Source: Streptomyces sp. JH14 (GTDB taxonomy: Bacteria; Actinomycetota; Actinomycetes; Streptomycetales; Streptomycetaceae). Taken from it: a DNA stretch of 64,000 nt. A model generated the notes under the pieces. It searched no databases, was not told the origin of the DNA, and saw only the letters and a program-made list of their open reading frames with translations. The stretch's first letter is position 1; each line of letters opens with the position of its first letter. This document shows, in pieces, positions 36,202-45,019 of the stretch. Location of the stretch: assembly GCF_029428675.1 (NCBI RefSeq), contig NZ_JAJNEL010000001.1, forward strand, positions 372,001 through 436,000, read 5' to 3'. A program made the position numbers and the translations under genes.

Positions 36202-38325
36202 TCAATGCCAGGTGATCAGCGCGTCCAGCGCTTCGACCCGGCTCCCTTGTACGAGGAGCGGGTTGACCTCCAGCGATTCCAGCCCGGGCCCCAGACCACG
36301 CGCGAGTTCGGCGATCCGCGCGATGACCTCCGCCACCTTGCCGAGGTCCGCGGGCTCCGTCCCGCGGGCGCCGTCCAGCAGCCGGGCGCCGCGAAGTTCT
36401 CCCAGCGCCCGACGGATGTCCTCGGCACCGGCCGGCAGCAGCCGCAGCACCGAGTCGCGCAGCACCTCGACCCACACCCCGCCGAGGCCGACGGCCAGGG
36501 TCAGCCCCCACGCAGGATCGCGGACGACGCCGACGAGCAGCTCCACACCGCCGCTGCGCTGTGGCTGCACAAGGGTGCCGATGCCCGTGAGTCCGCGTTC
36601 GCGCATGGCGGCGCACACCTCGTGGTGGGCCTGCCGCACCTCGTCGGCTCCCCCCAGTCCCAGCCGGACCCCGCCGATGTCGCTCTTGTGCCCGAGACCG
36701 TCGGCGACTGCCTTGAGCACCACGGGGTAACCGAATCGGCTGGCTGCCGCCACCGCCTCGTCCTCGGTGGCGGCCAGGGCGGAGGGAACAACCGGGATGC
36801 CGTTGTCGCCGAGCAGTCGCGAAGCCCGGTACTCGGTCCACACCCCGGAGGTCGGGCCGTGCACCACCGGCTGGGTGACCGGCGCAGGCGGCGCCGGGCG
36901 GGCAGCCTCCGGCAGATCCCGGGACCAGCGCACGGCCGCGCCGATCGCCGTCATCGCGTGCTCGATACCGCCGGCCACGTACGGGAAACCGGTCTCCTCC
37001 TGCACCCGGCGGCCGAATTCGGTGATGTCGGTGAGGATGTTGCCGGCCACCATCACCGGCCGGTTCGCGTCGCGGATGCGCTGCGCAGTCGCGCCGAAGT
37101 GCGCCAGTGTCAGAGCCGGATCGGCAGGCGGCACCCGGGGCAGGTCGGACAGCAGCATGACCGCGTCGATGCCCGGGTCGTCGGCGACGACCTCCAGCGC
37201 GCGGCCGAGCAGCGTCCGGTCCACCACGACGTACCCGGTGACGTCCAGGGGGTTCTGCACGGTCGCGAACCCCGGCACGATCTCCTTCAGCCGTGCCACC
37301 GTCTCCGGCGCGAACGGCGGCAGTTCCAGGCCCTCCTGCTCGGCCCGGTCGGCGATGATCTCGCACGCCCCGCCCGAGGGCGTCACCACTCCGATCCGCC
37401 GTCCGTCGATCCTGCCGACCTGGGCGAGGAGCCCGGACGTGATGATCAGATCTTCGAGCGAATGGACGCGCACCACGCCCAACTGCCGGAACGCGGCGTC
37501 GATCACCCTGTCGTCCCCCACCAGTGCCCCGGTGTGGGCCTGCGCGGTGTGCGAGGCGATGCTGCTGGACCCGATCTTGAGCGCGACGATCGGTTTGCCT
37601 GCCCGGGCGGCGCGGCGAGCGACGCGGGCGAACCGCTCCGGCTGCCGCACCGACTCCAGGAAAAGCGCGATCACCTTGGTGGCCGGGTCGTCGACCAGGT
37701 AGTCGATGACGTCGGTGACCGACACCATCGTCTCGTTGCCCATGGACGTGAGCAGGCTCAGGCCCACGTTCCGGGCCTGGGCGAAGGCCAGGATGGAGCT
37801 GGCCAGCGCGCCGCTCTGCAGCACCACGCCCACCGGTCCGGCGACCAGCGGCGCCGGGACGGGCAGACCGTAGGGGGTCGTACCGGCCGTGGCGTTGATG
37901 TAGCCGTTGCCGTTGGGTCCCAGTACGGTCAACCGGTTCTCGCGGGCGAAGTCGAGGATCTCCTCCTCCCTGCGCCTGCCCTCGGGGCCCGTCTCGCCGA
38001 ATCCCGCGGTGAGCACCACATAGCTCCGGATGCCCAGACCTGCGCCCTCCCGCAGCACGGGAAGCACCGCCGGCGTCGGCACCATGACGTACGCCATGTC
38101 GACGGGCTCGCCGATCTCCGAGAGGCTGCGGTGGGCGCGCTGCCCGTGCACCACCTCCGTGCGGGGGTTGACCAGATGGACCGGTCCGGAGAAGCCGTGG
38201 TTGCGCAGGTTGTCGAAAGTGGACAGCGACCAGCCCGACTTGTCGGTGGCACCGACCAGGGCGATGGACTTCGGGGCGAACAGCGCGCGCATGGCCTCGG
38301 CGCCCGCCTGCGTGGGCACGCTCAT
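36202..38325 (-). CDS. ADP-forming acyl-CoA synthetase, fused alpha-beta subunits
   Basis: 707 residues. N-terminal CoA-binding Rossmann domain (FAPKSIALVGATDKSGWS), a succinyl-CoA ligase-like domain with the probable phospho-His in ASHTAQAHTGALVGDD, and a C-terminal ATP-grasp domain (YRASRLLGDNGIPVVPSALA, GYPVVLKAVADGLGHKSDIG). It activates a carboxylic acid to its CoA thioester with release of ADP and Pi. The substrate is unknown. Start overlaps the stop of the DUF35 gene (ATGA); last gene of a four-gene operon. Confidence 0.88.
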   Translation of the reverse strand: MSVPTQAGAEAMRALFAPKSIALVGATDKSGWSLSTFDNLRNHGFSGPVHLVNPRTEVVHGQRAHRSLSEIGEPVDMAYVMVPTPAVLPVLREGAGLGIRSYVVLTAGFGETGPEGRRREEEILDFARENRLTVLGPNGNGYINATAGTTPYGLPVPAPLVAGPVGVVLQSGALASSILAFAQARNVGLSLLTSMGNETMVSVTDVIDYLVDDPATKVIALFLESVRQPERFARVARRAARAGKPIVALKIGSSSIASHTAQAHTGALVGDDRVIDAAFRQLGVVRVHSLEDLIITSGLLAQVGRIDGRRIGVVTPSGGACEIIADRAEQEGLELPPFAPETVARLKEIVPGFATVQNPLDVTGYVVVDRTLLGRALEVVADDPGIDAVMLLSDLPRVPPADPALTLAHFGATAQRIRDANRPVMVAGNILTDITEFGRRVQEETGFPYVAGGIEHAMTAIGAAVRWSRDLPEAARPAPPAPVTQPVVHGPTSGVWTEYRASRLLGDNGIPVVPSALAATEDEAVAAASRFGYPVVLKAVADGLGHKSDIGGVRLGLGGADEVRQAHHEVCAAMRERGLTGIGTLVQPQRSGGVELLVGVVRDPAWGLTLAVGLGGVWVEVLRDSVLRLLPAGAEDIRRALGELRGARLLDGARGTEPADLGKVAEVIARIAELARGLGPGLESLEVNPLLVQGSRVEALDALITWH

Positions 38326-38720
38326 GCCGCCTCCACCACCCGGAAACACGGCAGGGCCGGGGAGTCCTCGCCACCGAGGCGGGTGATTTCCAGCTCGACG
38401 CGGTCGCCGATGCGCACCCGGTCCCCGCCGACGATCCTGGACATCATCCGTACCCCTTCGTCGAGGTCGATCAGCGCGACGGTGTACGGAGGCTGCCCGG
38501 CGGACGGGCTGAACGCCCGGTGCGCGACGGTGTACGAGTAGACGGTGCCGGTTCCCGGTGAGACGAACCACTCCAACCGGTCACCGAAGCAGTGCGGGCA
38601 GAGCGCCCGCGGGTAGAACACCGCACGGTTGCAGGCGTCGCAGCGCTGCAGACGCAGCTCCCCTGCGGCTATGCCGTTCCAGAACGGCCTCGTCTCGACG
38701 TCCGGAGCAAGGTCCGCCAC
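38322..38720 (-). CDS. DUF35 Zn-ribbon/OB-fold acyl-CoA-binding protein
   Basis: 132 residues. The rubredoxin-like zinc ribbon CDACNRAVFYPRALCPHC is followed by an OB fold (GTGTVYSYTVAHRAF, PYTVALIDLDEGVRMMSRIV). Such proteins form complexes with thiolase-like or MaoC enzymes and hold the CoA substrate. GTG 38720 has GGAAGGAG about 9 bp upstream. It sits directly after the thiolase gene, its likely partner. Confidence 0.88.
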   Translation of the reverse strand: MADLAPDVETRPFWNGIAAGELRLQRCDACNRAVFYPRALCPHCFGDRLEWFVSPGTGTVYSYTVAHRAFSPSAGQPPYTVALIDLDEGVRMMSRIVGGDRVRIGDRVELEITRLGGEDSPALPCFRVVEAA

Positions 38721-38725
38721 AGTGA

Positions 38726-39880
38726 TCAACTCCTTCCGAGTACGACGGTCGAGGTGGACGACAGCACGCCTCCGGTGCCGTGCACCAGGGCCAGTTGAGC
38801 GCCGTCGACCTGACGGCGCGGGTCGCCGGTGAAGTCGTGCCGCAGCTGCCGGGTCGCCTCGATGAGCAGGAAGATCCCGTACATTCCGGGGTGTGTGTAG
38901 GACAGCCCCCCGCCGTTGGTGTTCATCGGCACCGGGCCGCCGGGGGCGGTGCGGCCGCGAGCGACGAAGTCCCCGGCCTCGCCCGGCTTGCAGAAACCCA
39001 GTGACTCCAGGGTCAGCAGTACGGTGATGGTGAAGGAGTCGTAGATCTCCAGCAGATCGAGATCGTCGTGGGTCACCTCGGCCATCTTCATGGCCGTCGG
39101 TCCTGAACGGGCCGCGCCGGTGACGGTCAGGTCCGGCATCTGGGCGATGCTGCTGTGCGTGGTGGTCTCTCCGTGGCCGAGCACGACGATCGGACGGGTG
39201 TCCACGTCGGGCCACCGGTCCTCGGCCGCCACGACCACCGCACCGCCGCCATCGGTGACCAGGCAGCAGTCCAGCAGGTGCAGCGGATCGCTGATCATCG
39301 GCGAGCCGAGCACGTCGTCGACGGTGATCGGGTCACGGTAGTAGGCGTCGGGATTGAGTGCCGCCCACTGTCGTGCGCTCACCGCCACTTCGGCCAGCTG
39401 CTCGCCGGTCGCACCGTACTGGTGGAGATAGCGGTTGGCCGCCAGCGCATAGGCGCCGACCGGCTGCGGCAGCCCGAAGGGCCGGTCGAACTGCTCGGTC
39501 AGGGACGCGGGTGGCCGTGGGACGTTGCGCGAGCGGCTGCTTCGCTGGGTGCTTCCGTACGTGATCAGCGCGACGTCGATCACCCCGGCCTCGATCGCGG
39601 CCGCCGCATGGCCGAGGTGGGCCTCGAAGGACGATCCCCCGATGTTGGTGCCGTCCAGATAGTCCGGCTGCAGCCCGAGATACTCGGCAAGCGTCAGCGC
39701 AGGTGCCCAGGACCAGTTGCCGGCCACGAACAGGGCGTCCACGTCCTTGGGGCCCAGCCCGGCCTCGGTCAGCGCCGCCCGGCTCGCCCCGGCCTGCTGG
39801 GACAGCACCGTCAGGTGCGGGGTCCTGCCCACCTGCGACTCGGCCACCCCCACGATGGCCGCGCGCCTGCGGGGGCTCAT
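38726..39880 (-). CDS. Thiolase-fold lipid-transfer-like protein (possible retro-aldolase)
   Basis: 384 residues of the SCP2/Ltp thiolase group. At the position of the thiolase nucleophile the protein reads NIGGSSFEAHLGHA, with Ser where a Cys is expected, while C-terminal thiolase motifs (NTNGGGLSYTHPG, VHGTGG) are kept. Ltp2-type enzymes lacking this Cys work with a DUF35 partner to cleave beta-hydroxyacyl-CoA by retro-aldol reaction in steroid side-chain degradation; the adjacent DUF35 gene supports the same role here. Both neighbouring genes overlap or abut it, in one operon with the acyl-CoA dehydrogenase. Confidence 0.82.
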   Translation of the reverse strand: MSPRRRAAIVGVAESQVGRTPHLTVLSQQAGASRAALTEAGLGPKDVDALFVAGNWSWAPALTLAEYLGLQPDYLDGTNIGGSSFEAHLGHAAAAIEAGVIDVALITYGSTQRSSRSRNVPRPPASLTEQFDRPFGLPQPVGAYALAANRYLHQYGATGEQLAEVAVSARQWAALNPDAYYRDPITVDDVLGSPMISDPLHLLDCCLVTDGGGAVVVAAEDRWPDVDTRPIVVLGHGETTTHSSIAQMPDLTVTGAARSGPTAMKMAEVTHDDLDLLEIYDSFTITVLLTLESLGFCKPGEAGDFVARGRTAPGGPVPMNTNGGGLSYTHPGMYGIFLLIEATRQLRHDFTGDPRRQVDGAQLALVHGTGGVLSSTSTVVLGRS

Positions 39881-41049
39881 TCGCCGATCCCGCCCAGCCG
39901 CACGTGCCCCTTGAGCAGGTTGCGGGCTATGGTCCGGCGCTGGATCTCGTCGGTGCCCTCGAAGATCCGCAGCAGTCGCAACTCCCGGTACCAGCGCTCG
40001 ATCGGCAGTTCCTTGGTGTAGCCCATGCCGCCGTGGATCTGCAGCACGCGGTCCACGACCTGATTGGCCATGAGCGCGCCGTCGAGTTTGGCGATGGAGG
40101 AGGCATGGCGCGCGTCCATGCCCTGCTGGACCCGCCAAGCCGCGTACAGGGTCAGCCACTTCGTGGACTCGATCTCCACCTGCGAGTCCGCGATCTGCCA
40201 CTGGATCGCCTGGTAGTCGCCGATCGGCCGTCCCATCGAGTGCCGGATCCCGGCGTAGTCGATCGCCATCTGCAACATCCGCTCGGCGGCACCGATCGCA
40301 CGGGCCGGGATCATGTAGCGGCCCTGGCCGATCCACCGCAGCGCCAGCGCGAAACCGTGGCCCACTTCGCCGAGTACGTTCCGTTCGGGAACGCGCACGT
40401 CGTCGAAGACCAGCGCCGCGGGGCCCCACTGGCCCATCGTCTGGATCGGTTCGGACTTCCAGCCCATGTCCCGGTCGACGAGGAAACACGTCACTCCACC
40501 GTTGGCGCCCTTGTCCGGGTCGGTGACGGCGAACACCATGACGAAGTCGGCCTCGTTGCCGCCGGTGATGAAGGTCTTCTCCCCGTTGATCACCCAGTCG
40601 CCGCCGTCGCGCACCGCGCGGGTGCGGATGTTGCGTGCGTCCGATCCGGCTCCCGGCTCGGTGATCGCGAAGCAGGACCGCCGCTCGCCCTCGATCGTCG
40701 GGATGAGGTAGCGCTGCTTCTGCTCGTCGTTGCCACTGTAGAGAATGTTGTCCGCCGAGCCACCGAAGCTGAACGGGACGTAGGTCCTGCCGGTCTCCAT
40801 CGCCAGGATCGCGGACATCACGGCGCCGAGGTTCATGCCGCCGTACTCCTCGGGCGTGTTCATTCCCCAGAAGCCCGCCCGGCGCGCCTTGTTCCGCAGC
40901 TCGGCAAGCACGTCAGGGGCGATCGCGGGAAGACCCGCCCGTTCGTTGCGCAGGACCTCCTGCTCCAGCGGCATCACCTCCTTGGAGATGAACGCCCGGA
41001 CGGTGTCCCGGATCTGACGTTCCTCGACACTGAGGGAGAAATCGACCAT
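39877..41049 (-). CDS. Acyl-CoA dehydrogenase
   Basis: 390 residues with the FAD-binding ACAD fold: CFAITEPGAGSDARNI (FAD/substrate loop), WVINGEKTFITGG, and the C-terminal IFEGTDEIQRRTIARN bearing the catalytic-base Glu. It introduces the alpha-beta double bond into the acyl-CoA made by the ligase. First gene of the operon 41049-36202; the palindromic TetR-type box lies 55-69 bp upstream of its start. Confidence 0.92.
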   Translation of the reverse strand: MVDFSLSVEERQIRDTVRAFISKEVMPLEQEVLRNERAGLPAIAPDVLAELRNKARRAGFWGMNTPEEYGGMNLGAVMSAILAMETGRTYVPFSFGGSADNILYSGNDEQKQRYLIPTIEGERRSCFAITEPGAGSDARNIRTRAVRDGGDWVINGEKTFITGGNEADFVMVFAVTDPDKGANGGVTCFLVDRDMGWKSEPIQTMGQWGPAALVFDDVRVPERNVLGEVGHGFALALRWIGQGRYMIPARAIGAAERMLQMAIDYAGIRHSMGRPIGDYQAIQWQIADSQVEIESTKWLTLYAAWRVQQGMDARHASSIAKLDGALMANQVVDRVLQIHGGMGYTKELPIERWYRELRLLRIFEGTDEIQRRTIARNLLKGHVRLGGIGE

Positions 41050-41103
41050 CGAGCGGTGTCCTTTCCTTCTCAGGAGGCACGGGCGATCGCCCGGATCCTT
41101 TTC

Positions 41104-41118
41104 TAGAACGGAACTCTA
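41104..41118. promoter_or_regulatory. TetR-type operator TAGA-N7-TCTA
   Basis: TAGAACGGAACTCTA, extended to CTAG at both ends, in the promoter of the acyl-CoA dehydrogenase operon. Same form as the box at 44832 in front of the SDR-MaoC operon. A lone TTCTA half-site is also seen at 41283, before the TetR gene. Confidence 0.65.
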
Positions 41119-41346
41119 GGAATCGCCTCAGCCTGCGCCCGGCCGGACGAGCGTGTCAAGACACGTGCCACAAGCGGGATTTCACGCAGCGGTGGTCCAT
41201 GACGGCGGCCTCCGTGTCACCGTCGACGCGGGGAGGGCGGACCGGACACTTCGCGGGACAGCGATGGAACGCGGAGATGAAATTCTAAGATTGGATTCGG
41301 TACGGTGGACGGTGTCGTAACTTCGACGGAGCAAGGAGGGGGTCCC

Positions 41347-41979
41347 ATGGCCCGAAGCGCGAGCAGCGCCGCAGCCGGCGGGAACGCCTGGCAGTGGAGC
41401 CGCACCGCGGAGACCCGACGCGTGCTGCTGAACGCAGCCCGTGAGGTGTTCTGCGAACAGGGCTTCGCCGAGGCGAGCATCGCAGCGGTGGTGGAACGCG
41501 CCGGGTCCAGCGTGGGCAGCCTCTATCACCACTTCGGCGGCAAGACCGAGCTCTTCCTCGCCCTGTGGGAGGAGCACCAGGCCGCCCACGAGCAGAACGC
41601 GGTAGCCGCGGTCGCAGCGGCGCGGGCCGCGGGCGAGGCCGAGGACCCGCTCGATCTGTTCATCGTGGGCGCCCGCGCCTTTCTCGAGGGCTCCTGGCAG
41701 CGCCGCGACCTGGCCAGGCTGTTCATGGACGGCGACGGACCGCCGGGCTTCGAACTGGTCCGGCGCACACGGAGCCGGGAGTGGGTCCGGCAGAACGGAG
41801 TGCTGCTCGGCGCCGGTCTCGACTCGATCGACCGGCTCACGGTCGCGGTGCTGACCACGATCATCGGCGAGGCGGGACGCGAGATCGCGACGTGCCCGAA
41901 CAAACGCCAGGCCAACAAGATCACCGAAGCCGCGATCGTGCTGATCCGCCGGCTCGGCTCACCCGGACAGGACACCTGA
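41347..41979 (+). CDS. TetR-family repressor of the acyl-CoA cluster
   Basis: 210 residues. The N-terminal helix-turn-helix reads VLLNAAREVFCEQGFAEASI then ERAGSSVGSLYHHFGGKTEL, textbook TetR. The C-terminal ligand domain is less conserved (LFIVGARAFLEGSWQRRDLA). ATG 41347 has AAGGAGG about 8 bp upstream and is preferred over ATG 41305. It is divergent from the dehydrogenase operon and probably co-transcribed with the thioesterase gene. An acyl-CoA intermediate is the expected inducer. Confidence 0.88.
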   Translation: MARSASSAAAGGNAWQWSRTAETRRVLLNAAREVFCEQGFAEASIAAVVERAGSSVGSLYHHFGGKTELFLALWEEHQAAHEQNAVAAVAAARAAGEAEDPLDLFIVGARAFLEGSWQRRDLARLFMDGDGPPGFELVRRTRSREWVRQNGVLLGAGLDSIDRLTVAVLTTIIGEAGREIATCPNKRQANKITEAAIVLIRRLGSPGQDT

Positions 41980-42093
41980 CCGCGGGACGGAGCACCGGGA
42001 CGACAGCGAACGGGCCCGTCGGTGCACCGGCGATCCCGCGTCCCGGTATGCCCGTACGTCGGCACGTAGGTACCCAGGCTCTTCAGGAAGGAC

Positions 42094-42894
42094 ATGCCCG
42101 TGGCCCAGGCCGAACACCAGGAGGCCTTCTTCACCCGTGCCGGGGACGCATTCGTCCCCGCCGCGCACGCTCGCAGCTGGTGGGCCCCCGGCATGATGCA
42201 CGGCAGGCTGCTCGGCGCACTGGCGGCCCGGACCCTGGAGCGTGAACACGCCGCCGAAGGGCTGCACTTCACCCGGCTGACCGTCGACCTGTTCCGCAAC
42301 GCGCCGATGGCTCCGGTGCGGGTGGAAACACTCCGGGTCCGCGACGGGCGGCGCATCCGGGTCGTCGACGCCACCGTCCACGGTGCGAACGGCGTCGTCG
42401 CACGAGCCGCCGCCGTCCTGCTGCGCCGCAGCGAACAGCCGTCCGGCCATGTCCCTGCAACGCCCCCCTGGGACGCCCCCGCACCTGATGAACTGCCCGC
42501 GCCGCGTGAAGGGGCCTGGACGGTATGGAAGTTCGATGAGGACAACGTCCCGGTGAACGGTGAACGGCAGGGCCGCGGCAGGCGCCGCGCCTGGCTGCGG
42601 GAGTCCTGCGAACTGGTGGCCGGCGAGGCACTGTCGCCGTTCGTGCGGGCAGCGCTGGCGGCCGACACGGCCAGTCCGCTGGCTCATGCCGGTGACGCCG
42701 GGCTGCAGTTCATCAACGCCGACTACACCCTGTGCCTGAGCAGGCTTCCGCTGAGTGACGCCATCGGGCTGGAGTCCACTGCTCACACCAGCGAGGACGG
42801 GGTCGCCGTCGGGCACTGCACACTGCACGACACCGCCGGCCCGATCGGCTACTGCATGACCACGGCGGTGGCCAACTCCAGGCCAGGCAGATGA
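42094..42894 (+). CDS. Double-hotdog acyl-CoA thioesterase-like protein
   Basis: 266 residues of the thioesterase-like (TesB/DUF4442-type double hotdog) group: MMHGRLLGALAARTLERE in the first hotdog helix and LSPFVRAALAADTASPLAHA, FINADYTLCL in the second. It may hydrolyse or bind acyl-CoAs of the cluster. It lies 114 bp downstream of the TetR gene on the same strand and converges with the MaoC gene. Confidence 0.75.
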   Translation: MPVAQAEHQEAFFTRAGDAFVPAAHARSWWAPGMMHGRLLGALAARTLEREHAAEGLHFTRLTVDLFRNAPMAPVRVETLRVRDGRRIRVVDATVHGANGVVARAAAVLLRRSEQPSGHVPATPPWDAPAPDELPAPREGAWTVWKFDEDNVPVNGERQGRGRRRAWLRESCELVAGEALSPFVRAALAADTASPLAHAGDAGLQFINADYTLCLSRLPLSDAIGLESTAHTSEDGVAVGHCTLHDTAGPIGYCMTTAVANSRPGR

Positions 42895-42984
42895 GAGTGG
42901 CCGTCGGACCGCACGCCCGGTGACACCGCAGCCGCGTCGCTCCTGCAGACGTCGCCCCACGGTGTCACCCCGGCGCGACGGCCG

Positions 42985-43848
42985 TCAGGCGATCGCGCCG
43001 CCGCCGCGGACGGCGGCACGCCCACGGTCGATCACGACGGTTCCGTCGGCCTTGGTGGTACGGAACCGGGCGGTGTCGCCGTCCCTCCAGATGGATACGG
43101 TCAGCGGTTCGCCCGGATACACCGGCCTGCTGAACCGGCCCGACATCGAGGCGAACCGGGACGGGTCCGAATCCGCCAGCGTGTGCAACAGGGCGCGCCC
43201 GGTCACCCCGTAGGTGCACAGGCCGTGCAGGATCGGACGCTCGAAGCCTGCCTTCGCCGCGAAGGCGGGATCGGAGTGCAGTGGATTGCGGTCACCGGAC
43301 AGCCGGTACAGCAGCGCCTGTTCGGGCCGGGTCGGGCAAGTGATGCGGTGGTCCGGCGCGCGATCGGGTTCCAGCCAGCTGTCACGCGGTCCCCGGTCAC
43401 CGCCGAAGCCGCCCTCTCCTCGGATGAACACGGCGCTGCGTGAGGTGATCACCGGATCGCCCGTGGCGGGATCCACGGCCACCGCCTCACTGGTGACGAG
43501 TGCGCCGGAGCCCTTGTCGTACATCCCGGTGACCTTCGAGGTGATGCGCACGGTTCCGGCCGTCGACAGCGGTCTGTGCAGGTCGAAGGACTGCTCTGCG
43601 TGCACGAGCATCGCCGGGTCGAAGGCACCGATACTCCGGCCCCGGGCCCCCTGCGCGGCCAGCACGGCGAACGTGGGCAGCACCTGTTGACCGATGCCGT
43701 GTGAATTCTCCGTGGTGAAGGCCAGTTCCCGCAGCGGGTCGTCCATTCCGGCGCCGACCCCGATCGCATAGAGCAAGGCGTCCTTGGAGGTCCAGGACCG
43801 CTCGACCGGTGGGGACTCGATCCCGATCACACTGTGGTCGAGGGGCAT
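42985..43848 (-). CDS. MaoC-family enoyl-CoA hydratase (hydratase 2)
   Basis: 287 residues, two hotdog repeats. The C-terminal repeat carries the hydratase 2 motif LLYRLSGDRNPLHSDPAFAA with catalytic Asp and His, then GFERPILHGLCTYG. It should hydrate trans-2-enoyl-CoA to (R)-3-hydroxyacyl-CoA. It follows the SDR gene after one base, forming a two-gene operon under the box at 44832. No crotonase-type hydratase is present in the cluster, so this enzyme takes that step. Confidence 0.9.
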   Translation of the reverse strand: MPLDHSVIGIESPPVERSWTSKDALLYAIGVGAGMDDPLRELAFTTENSHGIGQQVLPTFAVLAAQGARGRSIGAFDPAMLVHAEQSFDLHRPLSTAGTVRITSKVTGMYDKGSGALVTSEAVAVDPATGDPVITSRSAVFIRGEGGFGGDRGPRDSWLEPDRAPDHRITCPTRPEQALLYRLSGDRNPLHSDPAFAAKAGFERPILHGLCTYGVTGRALLHTLADSDPSRFASMSGRFSRPVYPGEPLTVSIWRDGDTARFRTTKADGTVVIDRGRAAVRGGGAIA

Positions 43849-43849
43849 G

Positions 43850-44773
43850 TCAGCAGTCCTCCCCCGGCGCGCGTCCGTTCTGCAGCGCGTTCGGGCGGGC
43901 CTTGTCGACCAATGCCGGTATGACCTGGTCGAGTTGTGAAAATTCCCAGCGTGACTCGTTGTCGGCGGACGGTCCCGCGTGCCAGCCCTCGGCGACGCTG
44001 ATCATGCCGCCGCGCACGTTGAACACCCGGCCGGTGACGCCCCGCGCCGCGGGACCGGCCAGCCAGACGACCAGCGGGGCGATGTTCTCCGGCGCCGACG
44101 GGTCGAATGTGCCCGGCTCCGCCGCCGTACGGTCGGACCGCAGCCCTTCAGTCATCCGGGTGAGCGCGGCGGGCGCCACCGCGTTCACCGCGACGCCGTA
44201 GCGCTCCAGCTCCCGGGAGGCGATCACGGTCAGCCCCGCGATGCCCGCCTTGGCGGCGCCGTAGTTGGCCTGCCCCGGATTTCCGTAGATCCCCGACGAG
44301 GACGTGGTGTTGATCACCCGTGCGTCGACCTGCACGCCCGCCTTCGCCTGCTTGCGCCAGTACGCCGCCGCATGCCGCAGGGGGGCGAACGTACCCCGCA
44401 GGTGCACTCTGATCACCGCGTCCCATTCCTCGGCGCTCATGTTCACCAGCATCCGGTCGCGCAGGATGCCGGCGTTGTTCACCAGTACGTGCAGGTCGCC
44501 GAAGTGCGTCAGCGCCGACTCCACAAGCCTGCGCGCGCCCTCGAAGTCGGACACGTCGTCGTCGTTGGCCACGGCCTCGCCGCCGGCCTCGCGGATCTGC
44601 GTCACGACCTCGCCGGCCGGTCCGGACGAGGAGCCCGTTCCATCGACCTCCGCACCGAGGTCGTTGACCACCACCTTCGCACCCTGTCGCGCGAACTCCA
44701 GCGCGTGCCCGCGCCCGATCCCACGGGCCGCCCCCGTGACGATCACGACCCGGCCTTCCACGACGCCATCCAT
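43850..44773 (-). CDS. SDR-family (R)-3-hydroxyacyl-CoA dehydrogenase-like protein
   Basis: 307 residues: TGAARGIGRGHALEFARQGA at the N-terminus, NNAGILRDRM, and catalytic Tyr/Lys in ANYGAAKAGI. The long insertion after VVVNDLGAEVDGTG resembles the dehydrogenase half of peroxisomal multifunctional enzyme type 2, which oxidises (R)-3-hydroxyacyl-CoA. This matches the stereochemistry of the MaoC hydratase downstream. Confidence 0.88.
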   Translation of the reverse strand: MDGVVEGRVVIVTGAARGIGRGHALEFARQGAKVVVNDLGAEVDGTGSSSGPAGEVVTQIREAGGEAVANDDDVSDFEGARRLVESALTHFGDLHVLVNNAGILRDRMLVNMSAEEWDAVIRVHLRGTFAPLRHAAAYWRKQAKAGVQVDARVINTTSSSGIYGNPGQANYGAAKAGIAGLTVIASRELERYGVAVNAVAPAALTRMTEGLRSDRTAAEPGTFDPSAPENIAPLVVWLAGPAARGVTGRVFNVRGGMISVAEGWHAGPSADNESRWEFSQLDQVIPALVDKARPNALQNGRAPGEDC

Positions 44774-44831
44774 ACGCTTCTCCCGTCCGCAACTCCGTTC
44801 CGGCTCAGTGCCTGCGCGAGCCGGCCAATGA

Positions 44832-44846
44832 TAGAATCACTTTCTA
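44832..44846. promoter_or_regulatory. TetR-type operator TAGA-N7-TCTA
   Basis: TAGAATCACTTTCTA, an inverted repeat of TAGAA around five bases, 59 bp upstream of the SDR start codon. Aligned with the 41104 and 33109 boxes it defines the proposed TetR regulon. Confidence 0.65.
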
Positions 44847-45019
44847 AAAAGCGTCTCGGTGCGGCAGTGCGATGTCAACCCTCCTGCATGCGCGGCGACT
44901 TCAGTCGTACGGCCGGCGGCGATGCCGCACACGACCAGGACCGGTGCTCCGACGCAGGCGTCCCGCCGGGCCGTCGGCACCCAACGGGACACAGGTGGCG
45001 GACCGGTCGCGCCCGGCCT

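Noticed and set aside
35303..38374. Very long minus-strand frame (1023 codons) across the MFS and CoA ligase genes
   Set aside because: It runs in a different frame over two well-supported genes and the terminator between them; its translation is Arg/Gly/Pro-rich without domains.
35659..38541. 960-codon plus-strand frame over the same region
   Set aside because: Antisense shadow of the MFS, ligase and DUF35 genes; no domain and atypical composition.
41273..41287. A further TetR-type box before the TetR gene
   Set aside because: Only the TTCTA half matches; the left half does not, so it is mentioned but not called as a site.
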